Source of the DNA: Lysinibacillus composti
GTDB taxonomy: Bacteria; Bacillota; Bacilli; Bacillales_A; Planococcaceae
Direction: 5' to 3'
Length of the DNA stretch: 64,000 nt
Assembly (NCBI RefSeq): GCF_016908465.1
Contig: NZ_JAFBDY010000001.1
Span: forward strand, 1 to 64,000
Of the stretch, positions 55,605 to 64,000 are shown piece by piece. The notes under the pieces are model-generated. The model did no database searches, was not told the origin of the DNA, and saw only the letters and a program-made list of their open reading frames with translations. The position numbers and the translations under genes were made by a program. Numbering within the stretch: position 1 is the first letter of the stretch; every line of letters starts with the position of its first letter.

Positions 55605-56690
55605 ATGAGTAGACAAAACTTAGAAACACTTCGAATTCAAATTGATGAACTAAATCTAGAAATATTGCGTTTAATCAATGAACGTGCTGAAATTGTTAAT
55701 GAAATCGGTAAAATTAAAGAAAAACAAGGTGTTAATCGATACGACCCTCTACGTGAGCGTCATATGTTAAACCTTTTAAAAGACAATAATAAAGGCCCGT
55801 TAAATCAAATGACGGTTGATTATATATTTAAGCAAATTTTTACAACTTCTCTAAAACAATTAGAAGAAAGCAAGAAAAAAGAGTTACTTGTATCACGTAA
55901 GAAAAAGTCTGAAGATACAGTCATTAATATTAATGGTGAACAAGTGGGGGCAGGTGCTCCAACCTTTGTATTCGGACCATGTTCGGTAGAATCATATGAA
56001 CAAGTGGCAGCAGTTGCAGAATCAATTAAAGCAAAAGGTTTAAAAATGATCCGTGGTGGGGCATTCAAACCACGTACTTCTCCATATGATTTCCAAGGAT
56101 TAGGTGTTGAAGGACTTAAAATATTAAAACAAGTTTCTAAAGAATATGGTTTATCGGTAGTTACTGAAATTGTAACACCTGCTCATATCGAAGAAGCACT
56201 TGATTATATCGATGTTATCCAAATTGGTGCGCGTAATATGCAGAACTTTGAATTACTTAAAGCAGTCGGTGAAACTAAGAAACCTGTTTTATTAAAACGT
56301 GGTTTAGCTGCAACAATCGATGAGTTCATTCACGCAGCTGAATACATTATGTCAAAAGGTAATGAAAATATTATGTTATGTGAGCGCGGAATCCGCACAT
56401 ATGAAAAAGCAACACGTAATACGTTAGATATTTCTGCAGTACCAATTTTAAAACAAGAAACTCATTTACCTGTATTTGTTGACGTAACACATTCAACGGG
56501 TCGTCGTGATTTATTGTTACCATGTGCTAAAGCTGCAATCGCAATTGGTGCTGATGGTGTAATGGCTGAAGTACATCCAGATCCATCTGTCGCTCTATCA
56601 GATTCACAACAACAAATGGATATTCCTCAATTTGACCAATTCTATTCTGAAATTCAACAATTCATGAAACAGTACGAGTTAAAAGCTTAA
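55605..56690 (+). CDS. aroA: Bifunctional DAHP synthase / chorismate mutase AroA
   Basis: 361 aa. The N-terminal chorismate-mutase domain (about 1-85, [23 protein letters not shown]) is fused to a DAHP synthase ([54 protein letters not shown]). It condenses PEP and erythrose-4-phosphate, starting aromatic amino acid synthesis and giving chorismate for the men genes; the mutase domain usually confers feedback control. ATG 55605 is favoured by family length; ATG 55593 is four codons upstream. Confidence 0.95.
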   Translation: MSRQNLETLRIQIDELNLEILRLINERAEIVNEIGKIKEKQGVNRYDPLRERHMLNLLKDNNKGPLNQMTVDYIFKQIFTTSLKQLEESKKKELLVSRKKKSEDTVININGEQVGAGAPTFVFGPCSVESYEQVAAVAESIKAKGLKMIRGGAFKPRTSPYDFQGLGVEGLKILKQVSKEYGLSVVTEIVTPAHIEEALDYIDVIQIGARNMQNFELLKAVGETKKPVLLKRGLAATIDEFIHAAEYIMSKGNENIMLCERGIRTYEKATRNTLDISAVPILKQETHLPVFVDVTHSTGRRDLLLPCAKAAIAIGADGVMAEVHPDPSVALSDSQQQMDIPQFDQFYSEIQQFMKQYELKA

Positions 56691-56695
56691 TAACA

Positions 56696-56740
56696 AGGGC
56701 TGTCAATAAGTCTTAATGACATTATTGTACAGCTTTTTTT
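56696..56740 (+). terminator. aroA terminator
   Basis: GGCTGT and CAATAA pair with TTATTG and ACAGC(T), followed by seven T. Confidence 0.75.
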
Positions 56741-56755
56741 GATGTGTTTATGTAT

Positions 56756-56773
56756 AAAATGATTAATCATTTT
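56756..56773. promoter_or_regulatory. 18-bp perfect palindrome upstream of ccpA
   Basis: AAAATGATTAATCATTTT, about 160 bp before the ccpA start and just past the aroA terminator. It is AT-rich, so chance is possible; it could be an operator in the ccpA control region. Confidence 0.4.
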
Positions 56774-56934
56774 TCCTTTCATATTTGTGAATAACATAAG
56801 CTTTCCAGACAAAAAAATATCTTAAATAAAAGTTCAATTTTTCGAACAATTCCATTTTGGGTGTTAAAATGGAAAAGAAAAGGATATTATCGTATGATGA
56901 GGTAAATAAGATTGATATAAGGAGGCTAAACCCT

Positions 56935-57948
56935 TTGACTGTAACCATATATGATGTTGCTCGTGAAGCTAATGTTTCAATGGCAACTGTTTCACGTGTA
57001 GTGAATGGAAATCAAAACGTAAAACCAGCAACAAGAAAAAAAGTTTTAGAAGTCATTGAAAGATTAGAGTATAGACCAAATGCAGTTGCACGTGGTTTAG
57101 CAAGTAAAAAAACAACGACTGTCGGTGTAATTATTCCAGACATCGCCAACATTATTTATGCTGAAGCAGCACGTGGAATCGAAGATATTGCCACAATGTA
57201 CAGCTATAATATTATTTTAGCGAATTCTGACCAAAGTGAAGAAAAGGAATTATCCCTTATCGACACAATGCTAGGGAAACAGGTAGACGGTATCGTGATG
57301 ATCAGTGATGCTGTTACACCTAAATTAGTTCAGGAAATGGAACATTCTCCAGTACCAATTGTCCTAGCTGGATCAGTTGATGAGACAAATAAATTTGCTT
57401 CAGTAAATATCGATTATTTTCAAGCAGCTTATGAGGCAGTCCAAATACTAATCAATAATGGTCATAAACGAATTGCCTTTATTTCTGGACCGATGCAATT
57501 TACAATTAACTCAAAATATAAACTGGAAGCTTATAAAAAAGCTTTAGAAGATGCAAACATTGAAGTGGATGAACAATTAATTGTATTTGAAGATGGTTCA
57601 TATGATGGTGGACTAGAATCATGGGAAGTATTTAATAAATTAGAAAACCCACCTACAGCATTTTTTGCTGGAAGTGATGAATTAGCGATTGGAATCATAC
57701 ATGGGGCACAGGATCACGGAAGAAACGTTCCTAATGATATTGAAGTGATCAGTTTTGAGAATTCAAAACTTGCTAGAATGGTGAGACCTCGCTTAACAAG
57801 TGTAGTATTGCCTCTATATGATATCGGTGCAGTTGCAATGCGTTTATTAACAAAGATTATGAATAAAGAAGAAATTGAAAATCAGTCAGTTTTATTACCA
57901 CATCGAATTGAATATCGACATTCTGTAAAGACATCTATTCAGGAATAA
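56935..57948 (+). CDS. ccpA: Catabolite control protein A
   Basis: 337 aa LacI/GalR regulator. The HTH is [21 protein letters not shown] at the N-terminus, followed by the hinge [12 protein letters not shown] and a periplasmic-binding-like core. With HPr-Ser46-P it binds cre sites and mediates carbon catabolite control. The start is TTG 56935 behind GGAGG, which gives the standard N-terminus; 26 open codons upstream are not family-like. aroA-ccpA adjacency is as in B. subtilis, but a terminator lies between. Confidence 0.97.
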   Translation: MTVTIYDVAREANVSMATVSRVVNGNQNVKPATRKKVLEVIERLEYRPNAVARGLASKKTTTVGVIIPDIANIIYAEAARGIEDIATMYSYNIILANSDQSEEKELSLIDTMLGKQVDGIVMISDAVTPKLVQEMEHSPVPIVLAGSVDETNKFASVNIDYFQAAYEAVQILINNGHKRIAFISGPMQFTINSKYKLEAYKKALEDANIEVDEQLIVFEDGSYDGGLESWEVFNKLENPPTAFFAGSDELAIGIIHGAQDHGRNVPNDIEVISFENSKLARMVRPRLTSVVLPLYDIGAVAMRLLTKIMNKEEIENQSVLLPHRIEYRHSVKTSIQE

Positions 57949-58668
57949 CCTTTAAGGAAGAATGTAAGTAGGTAATGAATAATGCAGAGGCTAGTACACA
58001 AGTATAATTTTTAAGAAATGCCAAATAACTTACTATAAGATTTGATATTTTATAGATTGATTAAAGTGGATTGGCGACTACATATTAATAAGTGTTGCCA
58101 TTCGACGATGCTTAATCAGATTCATTAATAGAATAAAGTTTTAGTAAGTTTCCATGGATGCATAACAACAAACTAACACCATTTTCTCTTTGAGAAAATG
58201 GTGTTTTCCGTTTTTTGCCCTTGCTTGCTCTCTATTATCTTATTTTCTTTGGATGAGATGAAATGTTCTGGAGTTGTTCGGGAGAAATTGTCCTTCAATA
58301 TTTAATGTATCTTGCCTGGAATCTTTCTATGGGATGATAATTTTTTGTATGTTTCAAGCTCGATACATCATCCCGGAAAATATAAATTTAATCAAATTAC
58401 AATTTATGCTACAAAAATGTTTTAATTTGCCTGATATGCATAAAGTGTTAGAACATTTAAAAAATTATGTTTGTCAAAATCCATTTATTGTAAAATCGAG
58501 TTATAAATTTAACTATTTTTCTATAATTCTGATACTTTGGAGTGGAATGCTTTTGGCTGTGCAGTAATTTAACAATTGTTGTAAAATGTTAATTTTCTTA
58601 ATTAATAGAAATTTACAAATAATTTACAGTGATTTGAGGTTTAGTAATGATAGAAAGGGGTAATTTTT
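57949..58668. other. Gene-poor region between ccpA and the acsA remnant
   Basis: 720 bp. Apart from the hairpin at 58175-58218, I see no convincing gene. A 97-codon open frame at 58274-58567 starts at TTG without a ribosome site and has a random-looking product. In B. subtilis acuABC and mot genes lie between ccpA and acsA; no trace of them could be recognised. Confidence 0.55.
58175..58218 (+). terminator. Terminator downstream of ccpA
   Basis: A 14-bp perfect stem, AACACCATTTTCTC / GAGAAAATGGTGTT with a three-base loop, then TTCCGTTTTTT. It is about 230 bp after the ccpA stop. Confidence 0.85.
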
Positions 58669-59070
58669 ATGTGGATGAAAATCAAAGAAAAATTAGCAGC
58701 ATTTGTAGAAGGTATACCATCATAATAAAAGTTGCTATGAATCCTATTATTAAAAGGGGGAATGGTATCTTTCAAGAGACATATAAAGATGAAGAAGGCA
58801 TTTTTGGTTCCAAGGCTGTATAGCTGACGTAAATGACTTCAGTGGGGAACGACTTGGACCCATTCAAAGTTGAAAGAAAATTATTAGCACATGCAGATGT
58901 GATAGAAATAGGTGAAATCTGTAAACATCATTCTGTTCGCGATGAAATTATAAAAGGATTTATTGTTTTACGCGAAGATAGAGCCTAACGAAAAAATTTA
59001 ATTTTTAGAGATGCGTCGTGTACTTAAGGTGTGGGACTTAAACCTACTTACAGGTGATTTATCAAATTGG
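58669..59070 (+). pseudogene. acsA: Decayed acetyl-CoA synthetase gene (acsA remnant)
   Basis: Several pieces line up in order with the AcsA C-terminus in different frames. Near 58780 is ETYKDEEGIF. At 58805-58861 is WFQGCIADVNDFSGERLGP, then one extra base. At 58863-58988 is FKVERKLLAHADV with VRDEIIKGFIVLRED, ending in a stop. At 59011-59070 is MRRVLKVWDLNLLTGDLS. Remembered AcsA reads WFQGRVDDVI..SGERVGPFEVESKL..RGEIIKAFIALRE and MRRVLKAWELNLPAGDLS. Upstream, an 18-residue frame at 58669-58725 behind AAAGGGG may be the old N-terminus. The bulk of the gene is deleted and frames are broken, so no enzyme can be made. Confidence 0.88.
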
Positions 59071-59216
59071 AAGATTAATAGAGATAATATCCACTTTGTA
59101 TATAGCAATTATTCTCTAGTGATTAATGCATTTTTATTCAGAACATTAAATTTTGATTACGGGATACATCTTAATGAAAATGGTATTCCTTAAGATTTGA
59201 AAGCATATTAAAAAAA

Positions 59217-59235
59217 TATGAATAAATAAAAATAC
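59217..59235. promoter_or_regulatory. Possible arginine-repressor (AhrC/ArgR) box
   Basis: TATGAATAAATAAAAATAC just upstream of the argC -35 box resembles an ARG half-operator (TGAATWWWWATTCA); the second half is degenerate. A further TTATGCACTATTAT lies in the promoter spacer. Assignment rests mostly on position before argC. Confidence 0.4.
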
Positions 59236-59238
59236 GTA

Positions 59239-59267
59239 TTGACTATATATTTATGCACTATTATACT
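59239..59267 (+). promoter_or_regulatory. Promoter of the arg operon
   Basis: TTGACT (59239-59244), a 17-bp spacer and TATACT (59262-59267). Transcription would begin near 59274, which excludes an ATG at 59253 as the argC start. Confidence 0.85.
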
Positions 59268-59297
59268 AGTGCTATCTTGTTATTAGGAGTGAAGGAA

Positions 59298-60332
59298 TTG
59301 AAAGTAGGGATTATTGGAGCAACAGGATATGGCGGCTTAGAATTAATACGTTTTTTACACAATCACCCAGAAGTAGAGCACATTGAATTATTCACATCCT
59401 CTAGCGCAGGGGAAACATTTTCAACGAGATTTGGTCATTTAGTTTCTATCCATGACAAACCTTTAAACGAAATTAACGTTGATACATTATCAACTTTTGA
59501 CGTTGTGTTTACAAGTACTCCTTCTGGGGTAACAAGCGAATTATTACCACCTCTAGTAGGAGTGGGACCCAAATTAATAGATTTATCAGGGGATTATCGC
59601 CTACAAGATCCAAGTAGTTATGAAAAATGGTATAAAAAGAAACCAGCTCCTTTAGAAATCATTCAACAAAGTGTATACGGTCTAACTGAATGGAATGAGA
59701 AAAATATTAAAGAAGCATCTGTTATAGCTAATCCTGGATGTTACCCAACTGCTGTATTATTATCGATTCTTCCATTAATTAAAAACGAATTAATTGATCC
59801 TAATTACTTAGTTATCGATGCAAAAAGTGGAATTTCAGGTGCTGGAATTAAACCATCACAAACAACTCATTTCAGTGAAGCAAATGAAAATCTATCAATA
59901 TATAAAATTAATCAACATCAACATATACCAGAAATAGAACAGGCAATAGAGATGTTTGCAGGTGCAAAGACTAATATTACCTTTAATACACATCTAGTTC
60001 CTATGACGAGAGGTATATTATCAACTACCTATGCTCCAGTACATGCAGGTGTTACAAATAAACAGCTGACAGAGTGTTTAATTGAAACATATCGTGATCA
60101 TCCTTTTGTGCGTGTTATTTCTGAGGCTTCTGCTGTCGGTACAAACCGAGTAAAGGGGTCGAATTTCTGTGATATTCATGTGAAGTTGGATGAACGAACA
60201 AATAGAGCAACAATCGTAGGTGTAATTGATAATTTAGTAAAAGGCGCTGCAGGTCAAGCAATTCAAAATATGAATGTGCAAATGAATTTACCTCAAACAA
60301 GCGGCTTACATGTTGTACCTCTATTCATTTAA
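59298..60332 (+). CDS. argC: N-acetyl-gamma-glutamyl-phosphate reductase ArgC
   Basis: 344 aa. It reduces acetylglutamyl phosphate with NADPH, the third step of ornithine synthesis. The N-terminal dinucleotide motif is VGIIGATGYGGLELIR, the catalytic Cys is in VIANPGCYPTAVLLS, and HTHLVPMTRG-type residues are seen in FNTHLVPMTRGIL. The start is TTG 59298, eight bases after AGGAG and downstream of the mapped -10 box. First gene of argC-J-B-D. Confidence 0.97.
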   Translation: MKVGIIGATGYGGLELIRFLHNHPEVEHIELFTSSSAGETFSTRFGHLVSIHDKPLNEINVDTLSTFDVVFTSTPSGVTSELLPPLVGVGPKLIDLSGDYRLQDPSSYEKWYKKKPAPLEIIQQSVYGLTEWNEKNIKEASVIANPGCYPTAVLLSILPLIKNELIDPNYLVIDAKSGISGAGIKPSQTTHFSEANENLSIYKINQHQHIPEIEQAIEMFAGAKTNITFNTHLVPMTRGILSTTYAPVHAGVTNKQLTECLIETYRDHPFVRVISEASAVGTNRVKGSNFCDIHVKLDERTNRATIVGVIDNLVKGAAGQAIQNMNVQMNLPQTSGLHVVPLFI

Positions 60333-60356
60333 GGTGAAAAAAGGAGAAAAAAAGAA

Positions 60357-61583
60357 ATGTCAAATTTAGTAATTGAGTTAAAGAAATTATCTAGTAAAAA
60401 TATTGTTTCACCAAAAGGCTTTACTGCAGATGGAATTCATTGCGGTATCAAACATAAGAAAAAAGACTTAGCAATGTTAGTAAGTGAAGTACCAGCGAGT
60501 GTTGCAGGTGTGTTTACAACAAATGCTGTACATGCAGCACCTATAAAAGTATCAAAAGAAGTTGTTTACAATAGTGGGAAAATGCAAGCAATCATTGTAA
60601 ATTCAGGAAATGCAAATGCATGTACTGGAAAACAAGGAATTGCGGATGCGTATGAAATGCAACAGCTTGCAGCAGAAAAGCTTGGCATTGAACCATATTT
60701 GGTAGGTGTCGCATCTACTGGAGTAATCGGCGAAATCATGAATATGGCTCCAGTTCGTACTGGTGTTGAAAAGATTCAACTAGGGGATACACTAGAAAAT
60801 GGAATTAACTTTGCTCAAGCAATCTTAACAACTGATACAGTAATGAAAGATACAACGTATAGTACAATCATTGATGGAAAAGAAGTGATTATTTCTGGTA
60901 CTGCAAAAGGGTCAGGAATGATCGAGCCAAATATGGCGACTATGCTTGGTTTTATTACAACAGATGCAAATATTGAATCAGATGAATTACAAAAAGCATT
61001 ATCTGAAATTACAGATATCACATTTAACTCAATTACAGTTGATGGGGATACATCAACAAATGATACAGTATTAGTTTTAGCTAATGGATTAGCTGGAAAT
61101 GAACCATTGTCACCACTTCATCCTGATTGGGTGAACTTCTACAATGCTTTAAAAGCAGTGGCAGAAGATTTAGCAAAAGCAATTGCAAGAGATGGTGAAG
61201 GGGCAACGAAACTAATTGAAGTTGAAGTTGATGGTGCAATTTCTGATGAGGAAGCTCGTAAAATTGCGAAAACAGTTGTAGGATCTCCATTAGTAAAAAC
61301 TGCGGTATTCGGATGTGACGCCAATTGGGGACGTATTATTGCGGCTGTAGGTTATAGTGGTGCAACAGTAGATCCTGAAAAAATTACAATAAAAATTGGT
61401 AACGCAATGATGGTTGAAAATGGGGAGCCTGTTCCATTTTCAGAGGAAGAACTTATTAAAATTTTAAAAGGTAATGAAGTGAAAATTTCTGTTACTTTAG
61501 GTCAAGGTGAAGGACATGGATTCGCATGGGGGTGTGATTTAACTTATGACTACGTTCAAATCAACGCATCATACAGATCGTAA
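60357..61583 (+). CDS. argJ: Ornithine acetyltransferase / N-acetylglutamate synthase ArgJ
   Basis: 408 aa. It transfers the acetyl group from acetylornithine to glutamate, closing the acetyl cycle, and in many bacteria also uses acetyl-CoA. The self-cleavage and catalytic Thr lies in EPNMATMLGFITTDA (about residue 195), dividing it into alpha and beta chains. A C-terminal CDANWGRIIAAVGYSGA is typical. AAGGAG site, ATG start; it overlaps argB by 38 bp. Confidence 0.97.
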   Translation: MSNLVIELKKLSSKNIVSPKGFTADGIHCGIKHKKKDLAMLVSEVPASVAGVFTTNAVHAAPIKVSKEVVYNSGKMQAIIVNSGNANACTGKQGIADAYEMQQLAAEKLGIEPYLVGVASTGVIGEIMNMAPVRTGVEKIQLGDTLENGINFAQAILTTDTVMKDTTYSTIIDGKEVIISGTAKGSGMIEPNMATMLGFITTDANIESDELQKALSEITDITFNSITVDGDTSTNDTVLVLANGLAGNEPLSPLHPDWVNFYNALKAVAEDLAKAIARDGEGATKLIEVEVDGAISDEEARKIAKTVVGSPLVKTAVFGCDANWGRIIAAVGYSGATVDPEKITIKIGNAMMVENGEPVPFSEEELIKILKGNEVKISVTLGQGEGHGFAWGCDLTYDYVQINASYRS

Positions 61584-62337
61584 AAAAATCGTTATTAAGC
61601 TTGGTGGAAGTACATTAGAAGGATTGAATCAGTCCTTCTTTTCAAACTTCAAATTATTACAGGAACAGGGCTATGATGTAATTATTACACATGGTGGTGG
61701 CCCAGCAATTAATAGAGAGCTCGAAAAGCAAAATGTTAAAACTCATGCAATAAATGGGATTCGTGTTACAAATGAAGATGCGATCGATATCGTTCAAAAT
61801 ACGTTAATCGGTACTGTAAATACAAAACTAGTCTTTGAACTTAATAAAGCTGGTATTAAAGCTGTAGGACTTAATGGATTTGATGCGGGATTAATTCAGT
61901 GCGAGTATTTAGATCAGGAGACTTATGGTTTTGTTGGGGATATTAAAGAAATTAATACAGAAATAATTGAGCAACTCTCAGCAATCAATGTTGTACCTGT
62001 AATTGCGTGTGTCGGGACTTCTCTTGAAGGACAAGGCTTAAATATCAATGGGGATACAGTGGCAAGTGAAGTGGCATTAGCTGTAAGTGCTGAAAGTCTA
62101 TTACTTGTAACCGATGTTTCAGGAATCCGAATTTTAGATGAATATCAAAAAGAGGCTACTGAAACTTTAATTAATCAATGGATTGAAGAAGGACATATTT
62201 ATGGTGGAATGATTCCAAAAGTACAAGGCGCACTTCAAGTATTAGAAGCAGGGGTTCCTTCTGTTCAAATAGTAGATGATAGTTTAACAGGAACGAAAAT
62301 TTTATCTGAAATCCGCGAACCTAATTATTCTCTTTAA
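61546..62337 (+). CDS. argB: Acetylglutamate kinase ArgB
   Basis: 263 aa amino-acid-kinase fold. VIKLGGSTLEGL, THGGGPAINREL (acetylglutamate binding), LNINGDTVASEVA and GGMIPKVQGALQVL are present. It phosphorylates N-acetylglutamate. The ATG at 61546 lies inside argJ (GGGGGTG upstream), so translation is coupled. It lacks the N-terminal helix of arginine-sensitive hexameric kinases, so direct feedback by arginine is less likely. Confidence 0.96.
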   Translation: MTTFKSTHHTDRKKIVIKLGGSTLEGLNQSFFSNFKLLQEQGYDVIITHGGGPAINRELEKQNVKTHAINGIRVTNEDAIDIVQNTLIGTVNTKLVFELNKAGIKAVGLNGFDAGLIQCEYLDQETYGFVGDIKEINTEIIEQLSAINVVPVIACVGTSLEGQGLNINGDTVASEVALAVSAESLLLVTDVSGIRILDEYQKEATETLINQWIEEGHIYGGMIPKVQGALQVLEAGVPSVQIVDDSLTGTKILSEIREPNYSL

Positions 62338-62448
62338 GTTCAACATGGTTTGAACGACAAAAAGTAAGAGACATATTTTTGACCAAAATCAACTCGGAAA
62401 AGACCGAATCTTCCAACAGTTAGAAATAGACATAAAGGAGCTAGTGCA

Positions 62449-63600
62449 ATGAGTGCATTATTTAATAATTATTCAAGAAGACCAATTAGTATCGTAGAAG
62501 GAAAAGGAACAGTTGTTAAGGACCAAAATGGTAAAAGTTATTTAGATTTTACAAGTGGAATTGCAGTTTGTTGTTTAGGACATGCTCATCCCGCTCTTGT
62601 AGAAGCAATCCAAAAACAAAGTGAAAAGATTTGGCATACTAGCAATCTTTATGAGAGCCCGGGGCAAGTAAAACTAGCAGAATCACTTGTAAAAGATAAC
62701 CATTTATCACATGCATTTTTCTGTAACAGTGGTGCAGAAGCTAACGAAGCAGCAATTAAATTAGCGCGAAAACATACTGGAAAACATCATATTATTACTT
62801 TTGAACAATCGTTCCATGGTAGAACTTTTGGTGCAATGACAGCTACAGGACAAGAAAAAATCCATAAAGGATTTGGTCCGTTAGTAAGCCAATTTACTTA
62901 TTTACCATATAACGATGTGCAGGCACTTAAAGAAGCTGTTAATGATTCAGTTGCTGCAATTATGCTAGAAGTTATACAAGGTGAAGGTGGAGTAAATGTA
63001 ATCACAGATGAATTTGCACAAGCAATTCAGGAAATCTGTGACAATAGCGATATTTTATTAATTGTAGACGAAGTACAAACTGGAATTGGGCGTACAGGGA
63101 CTCGCTTCGCATTTGAACAAACTGCACTAAAACCAGATATCGTTTCAATGGCAAAAGGAATTGCTGGCGGCTTCCCATTTGGTGGGATTTTAGGAACTGC
63201 AGAATTGTATGAAACATTTGGTCCTGGAACACATGGTACTACATATGGAGGTAATCCATTAGGTGTTGCAGTAGCTCAAACTGTTGTGGACAATGTCTTT
63301 AATGATGAGTTCTTAAATGATGTGCAAAAGAAATCTGAGTATTTGGTTAAAAAATTAAAAGAAGTACTTCCTGAAGATCAATTTAATATTCGCGGAAAAG
63401 GGTTAATGATTGGAATCGAATGCGGTGGTCAAGATGTGGCACAATACATTGTTGATGCTGAAAATGAAGGGTTACTTGTTGTAGCTGCTGGTCCAAAGGT
63501 AATTCGTTTAGTTCCACCATTAACTGTTACAAATGAGGAAATTGATCAAGCAGTAGGGATTATTGAAAAAATTCTACTAAAGGTTTCAACAACAGTATAA
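62449..63600 (+). CDS. argD: Acetylornithine aminotransferase ArgD
   Basis: 383 aa class III PLP aminotransferase. FCNSGAEANEAAIKLARKHTG, LLIVDEVQTGIGRTG and the Schiff-base Lys in SMAKGIAGGFPFGG (about 235) are all present. It makes acetylornithine from the semialdehyde. AAAGGAG site, ATG start, 111 bp after argB. A terminator follows, so carA, carB and argF, which continue this operon in B. subtilis, are not linked here. Confidence 0.97.
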   Translation: MSALFNNYSRRPISIVEGKGTVVKDQNGKSYLDFTSGIAVCCLGHAHPALVEAIQKQSEKIWHTSNLYESPGQVKLAESLVKDNHLSHAFFCNSGAEANEAAIKLARKHTGKHHIITFEQSFHGRTFGAMTATGQEKIHKGFGPLVSQFTYLPYNDVQALKEAVNDSVAAIMLEVIQGEGGVNVITDEFAQAIQEICDNSDILLIVDEVQTGIGRTGTRFAFEQTALKPDIVSMAKGIAGGFPFGGILGTAELYETFGPGTHGTTYGGNPLGVAVAQTVVDNVFNDEFLNDVQKKSEYLVKKLKEVLPEDQFNIRGKGLMIGIECGGQDVAQYIVDAENEGLLVVAAGPKVIRLVPPLTVTNEEIDQAVGIIEKILLKVSTTV

Positions 63601-63628
63601 TAGTAGATAAGTGAATTTTAAAAAAGTA

Positions 63629-63664
63629 AAAGGTCACAAAAGCTCTAGGCTTTTGTGACCTTTA
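63629..63664 (+). terminator. arg operon terminator
   Basis: A perfect 15-bp stem, AAAGGTCACAAAAGC (63629-63643) / GCTTTTGTGACCTTT (63649-63663), then AGTTTTG. Confidence 0.9.
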
Positions 63665-63670
63665 GTTTTG

Positions 63671-64000
63671 TTTAGAAAAAAGAAGACATTGGATTAGATA
63701 ACTGCGCATGGTTACCAGGAGTTTTCCCACTGGCATTGTGTGAGGCATCTCGTTTAATGTGTCTTACTAATGATCCAAAAAATTTACGCGGTCTACATTA
63801 GTAGACCGCGCTTTCAAAAGAATGGTTGACACTTTGTATTTGTTGGAGTGTTTATCGATTATAAAGAATAAACGATTTTTAATGTATGATACCATTTAAC
63901 TTTTTTACGATGTCGGTCATACATCCTTTGCCATACGAAGTGATAGTTTTTAATTCTTTTTCTTAAATTTTAAGATGGTTGTTCTGGATTCGTAGGACCA
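63671..64000. other. Right-end region without a clear gene
   Basis: 330 bp. It contains a GC-rich perfect 10-bp hairpin, CGCGGTCTAC / GTAGACCGCG (63787-63810), without a T run, and a lone TTGACA near 63825 without a good -10. A 36-codon frame before the hairpin (about 63690-63800) may be a decayed coding piece but was not identified. Confidence 0.45.

Noticed and set aside
58274-58567. 97-codon open frame
   Set aside because: TTG start without a ribosome site, Cys/Phe/Ile-rich random composition and no family; it may be decayed DNA.
59011-59193. 60-codon frame beginning MRRVLKVWDLN
   Set aside because: Not an independent gene: its first 20 residues are the end of the decayed acsA, and the rest is unrelated spacer.
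59253-59297. Upstream ATG for argC
   Set aside because: It lies before the -10 box and would not be on the transcript; the family length fits TTG 59298.
1-64000. CRISPR array, prophage or insertion sequence
   Set aside because: No regular direct repeats with spacers, no transposase or phage gene and no flanking duplications were seen.

Overview
The window is chromosomal DNA of an AT-rich Bacillota. Leu T-box and S-box (SAM) leaders, TTG starts behind strong Shine-Dalgarno sites, SigA promoters with 17-bp spacers, and a gene order that follows the B. subtilis yt-region from memory (men genes, dps, ytkD, ytmA, pckA, metK, ytoA, ytpA, ytqBA, yttB, leuS, ytfP, ytgP, pepV, trmB, ytnP, ytoP, ytpQRS, murC, ytxGH, aroA, ccpA) point to Bacillales. 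Genes for a peptidoglycan cross-bridge (asparagine-synthase-like enzyme, ATP-grasp ligase, FemX-type transferase) suggest the Lysinibacillus/Planococcaceae side rather than Bacillus proper. The genus is an inference.

Layout. 1-221: tRNA-Ser(GCU), tRNA-Glu(UUC) and a terminator. 311-8054: an M19 dipeptidase, then menaquinone genes menF-D-H-B, a dispersed repeat with terminators, and a separated menE; menC is not present. 8116-9592 (minus): a lone zinc-binding lipoprotein under a near-perfect Zur box, and yidD with a coupled small membrane protein. 9795-12091: dps, an unknown gene, a NUDIX hydrolase and a YtmA-type hydrolase. 12227-15580: divergent pckA and metK, metK behind a complete SAM riboswitch. 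15708-22658: membrane protein, ytoA, a YtpA-like hydrolase without its nucleophile, alsT, ytqB/ytqA, yttB. 22721-27262: T-box leuS, an RlmI-like methyltransferase, a small ORF. 27263-28972: dispersed repeats and ytfP. 29110-35936: the cross-bridge operon, then murJ (ytgP) and a pseudouridine synthase. 36247-46942: ytzE, pepV, dat, ytlQ-like, trmB, ytnP, ytzB, ytoP, a DUF84 protein, a lipoprotein, ytpQ, ytpR. 47399-57948: sftA, murC, ytxG, ytxH, a large FtsA-like protein (minus), aroA, ccpA. 58669-59070: a decayed acsA. 59239-63664: arginine operon argC-argJ-argB-argD.

How the parts fit. Much of the window serves the cell envelope and central metabolism: menaquinone for respiration; D-amino-acid and peptidoglycan supply (dat, pepV, the cross-bridge genes, murJ, murC); chromosome translocation at the septum (sftA); an actin-like protein of unknown role; carbon control (ccpA, pckA). 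The loss of acsA next to ccpA removes a route of acetate activation that this locus carries in B. subtilis.

The clearest items beyond routine annotation are the acsA remnant, the asn-synthase/ATP-grasp/FemX cluster, the YtpA-like pseudoenzyme, the FtsA-like protein with a repeated C-terminal half, a possible structured RNA downstream of dat, and two families of dispersed repeats. No phage, insertion sequence or CRISPR array was seen.
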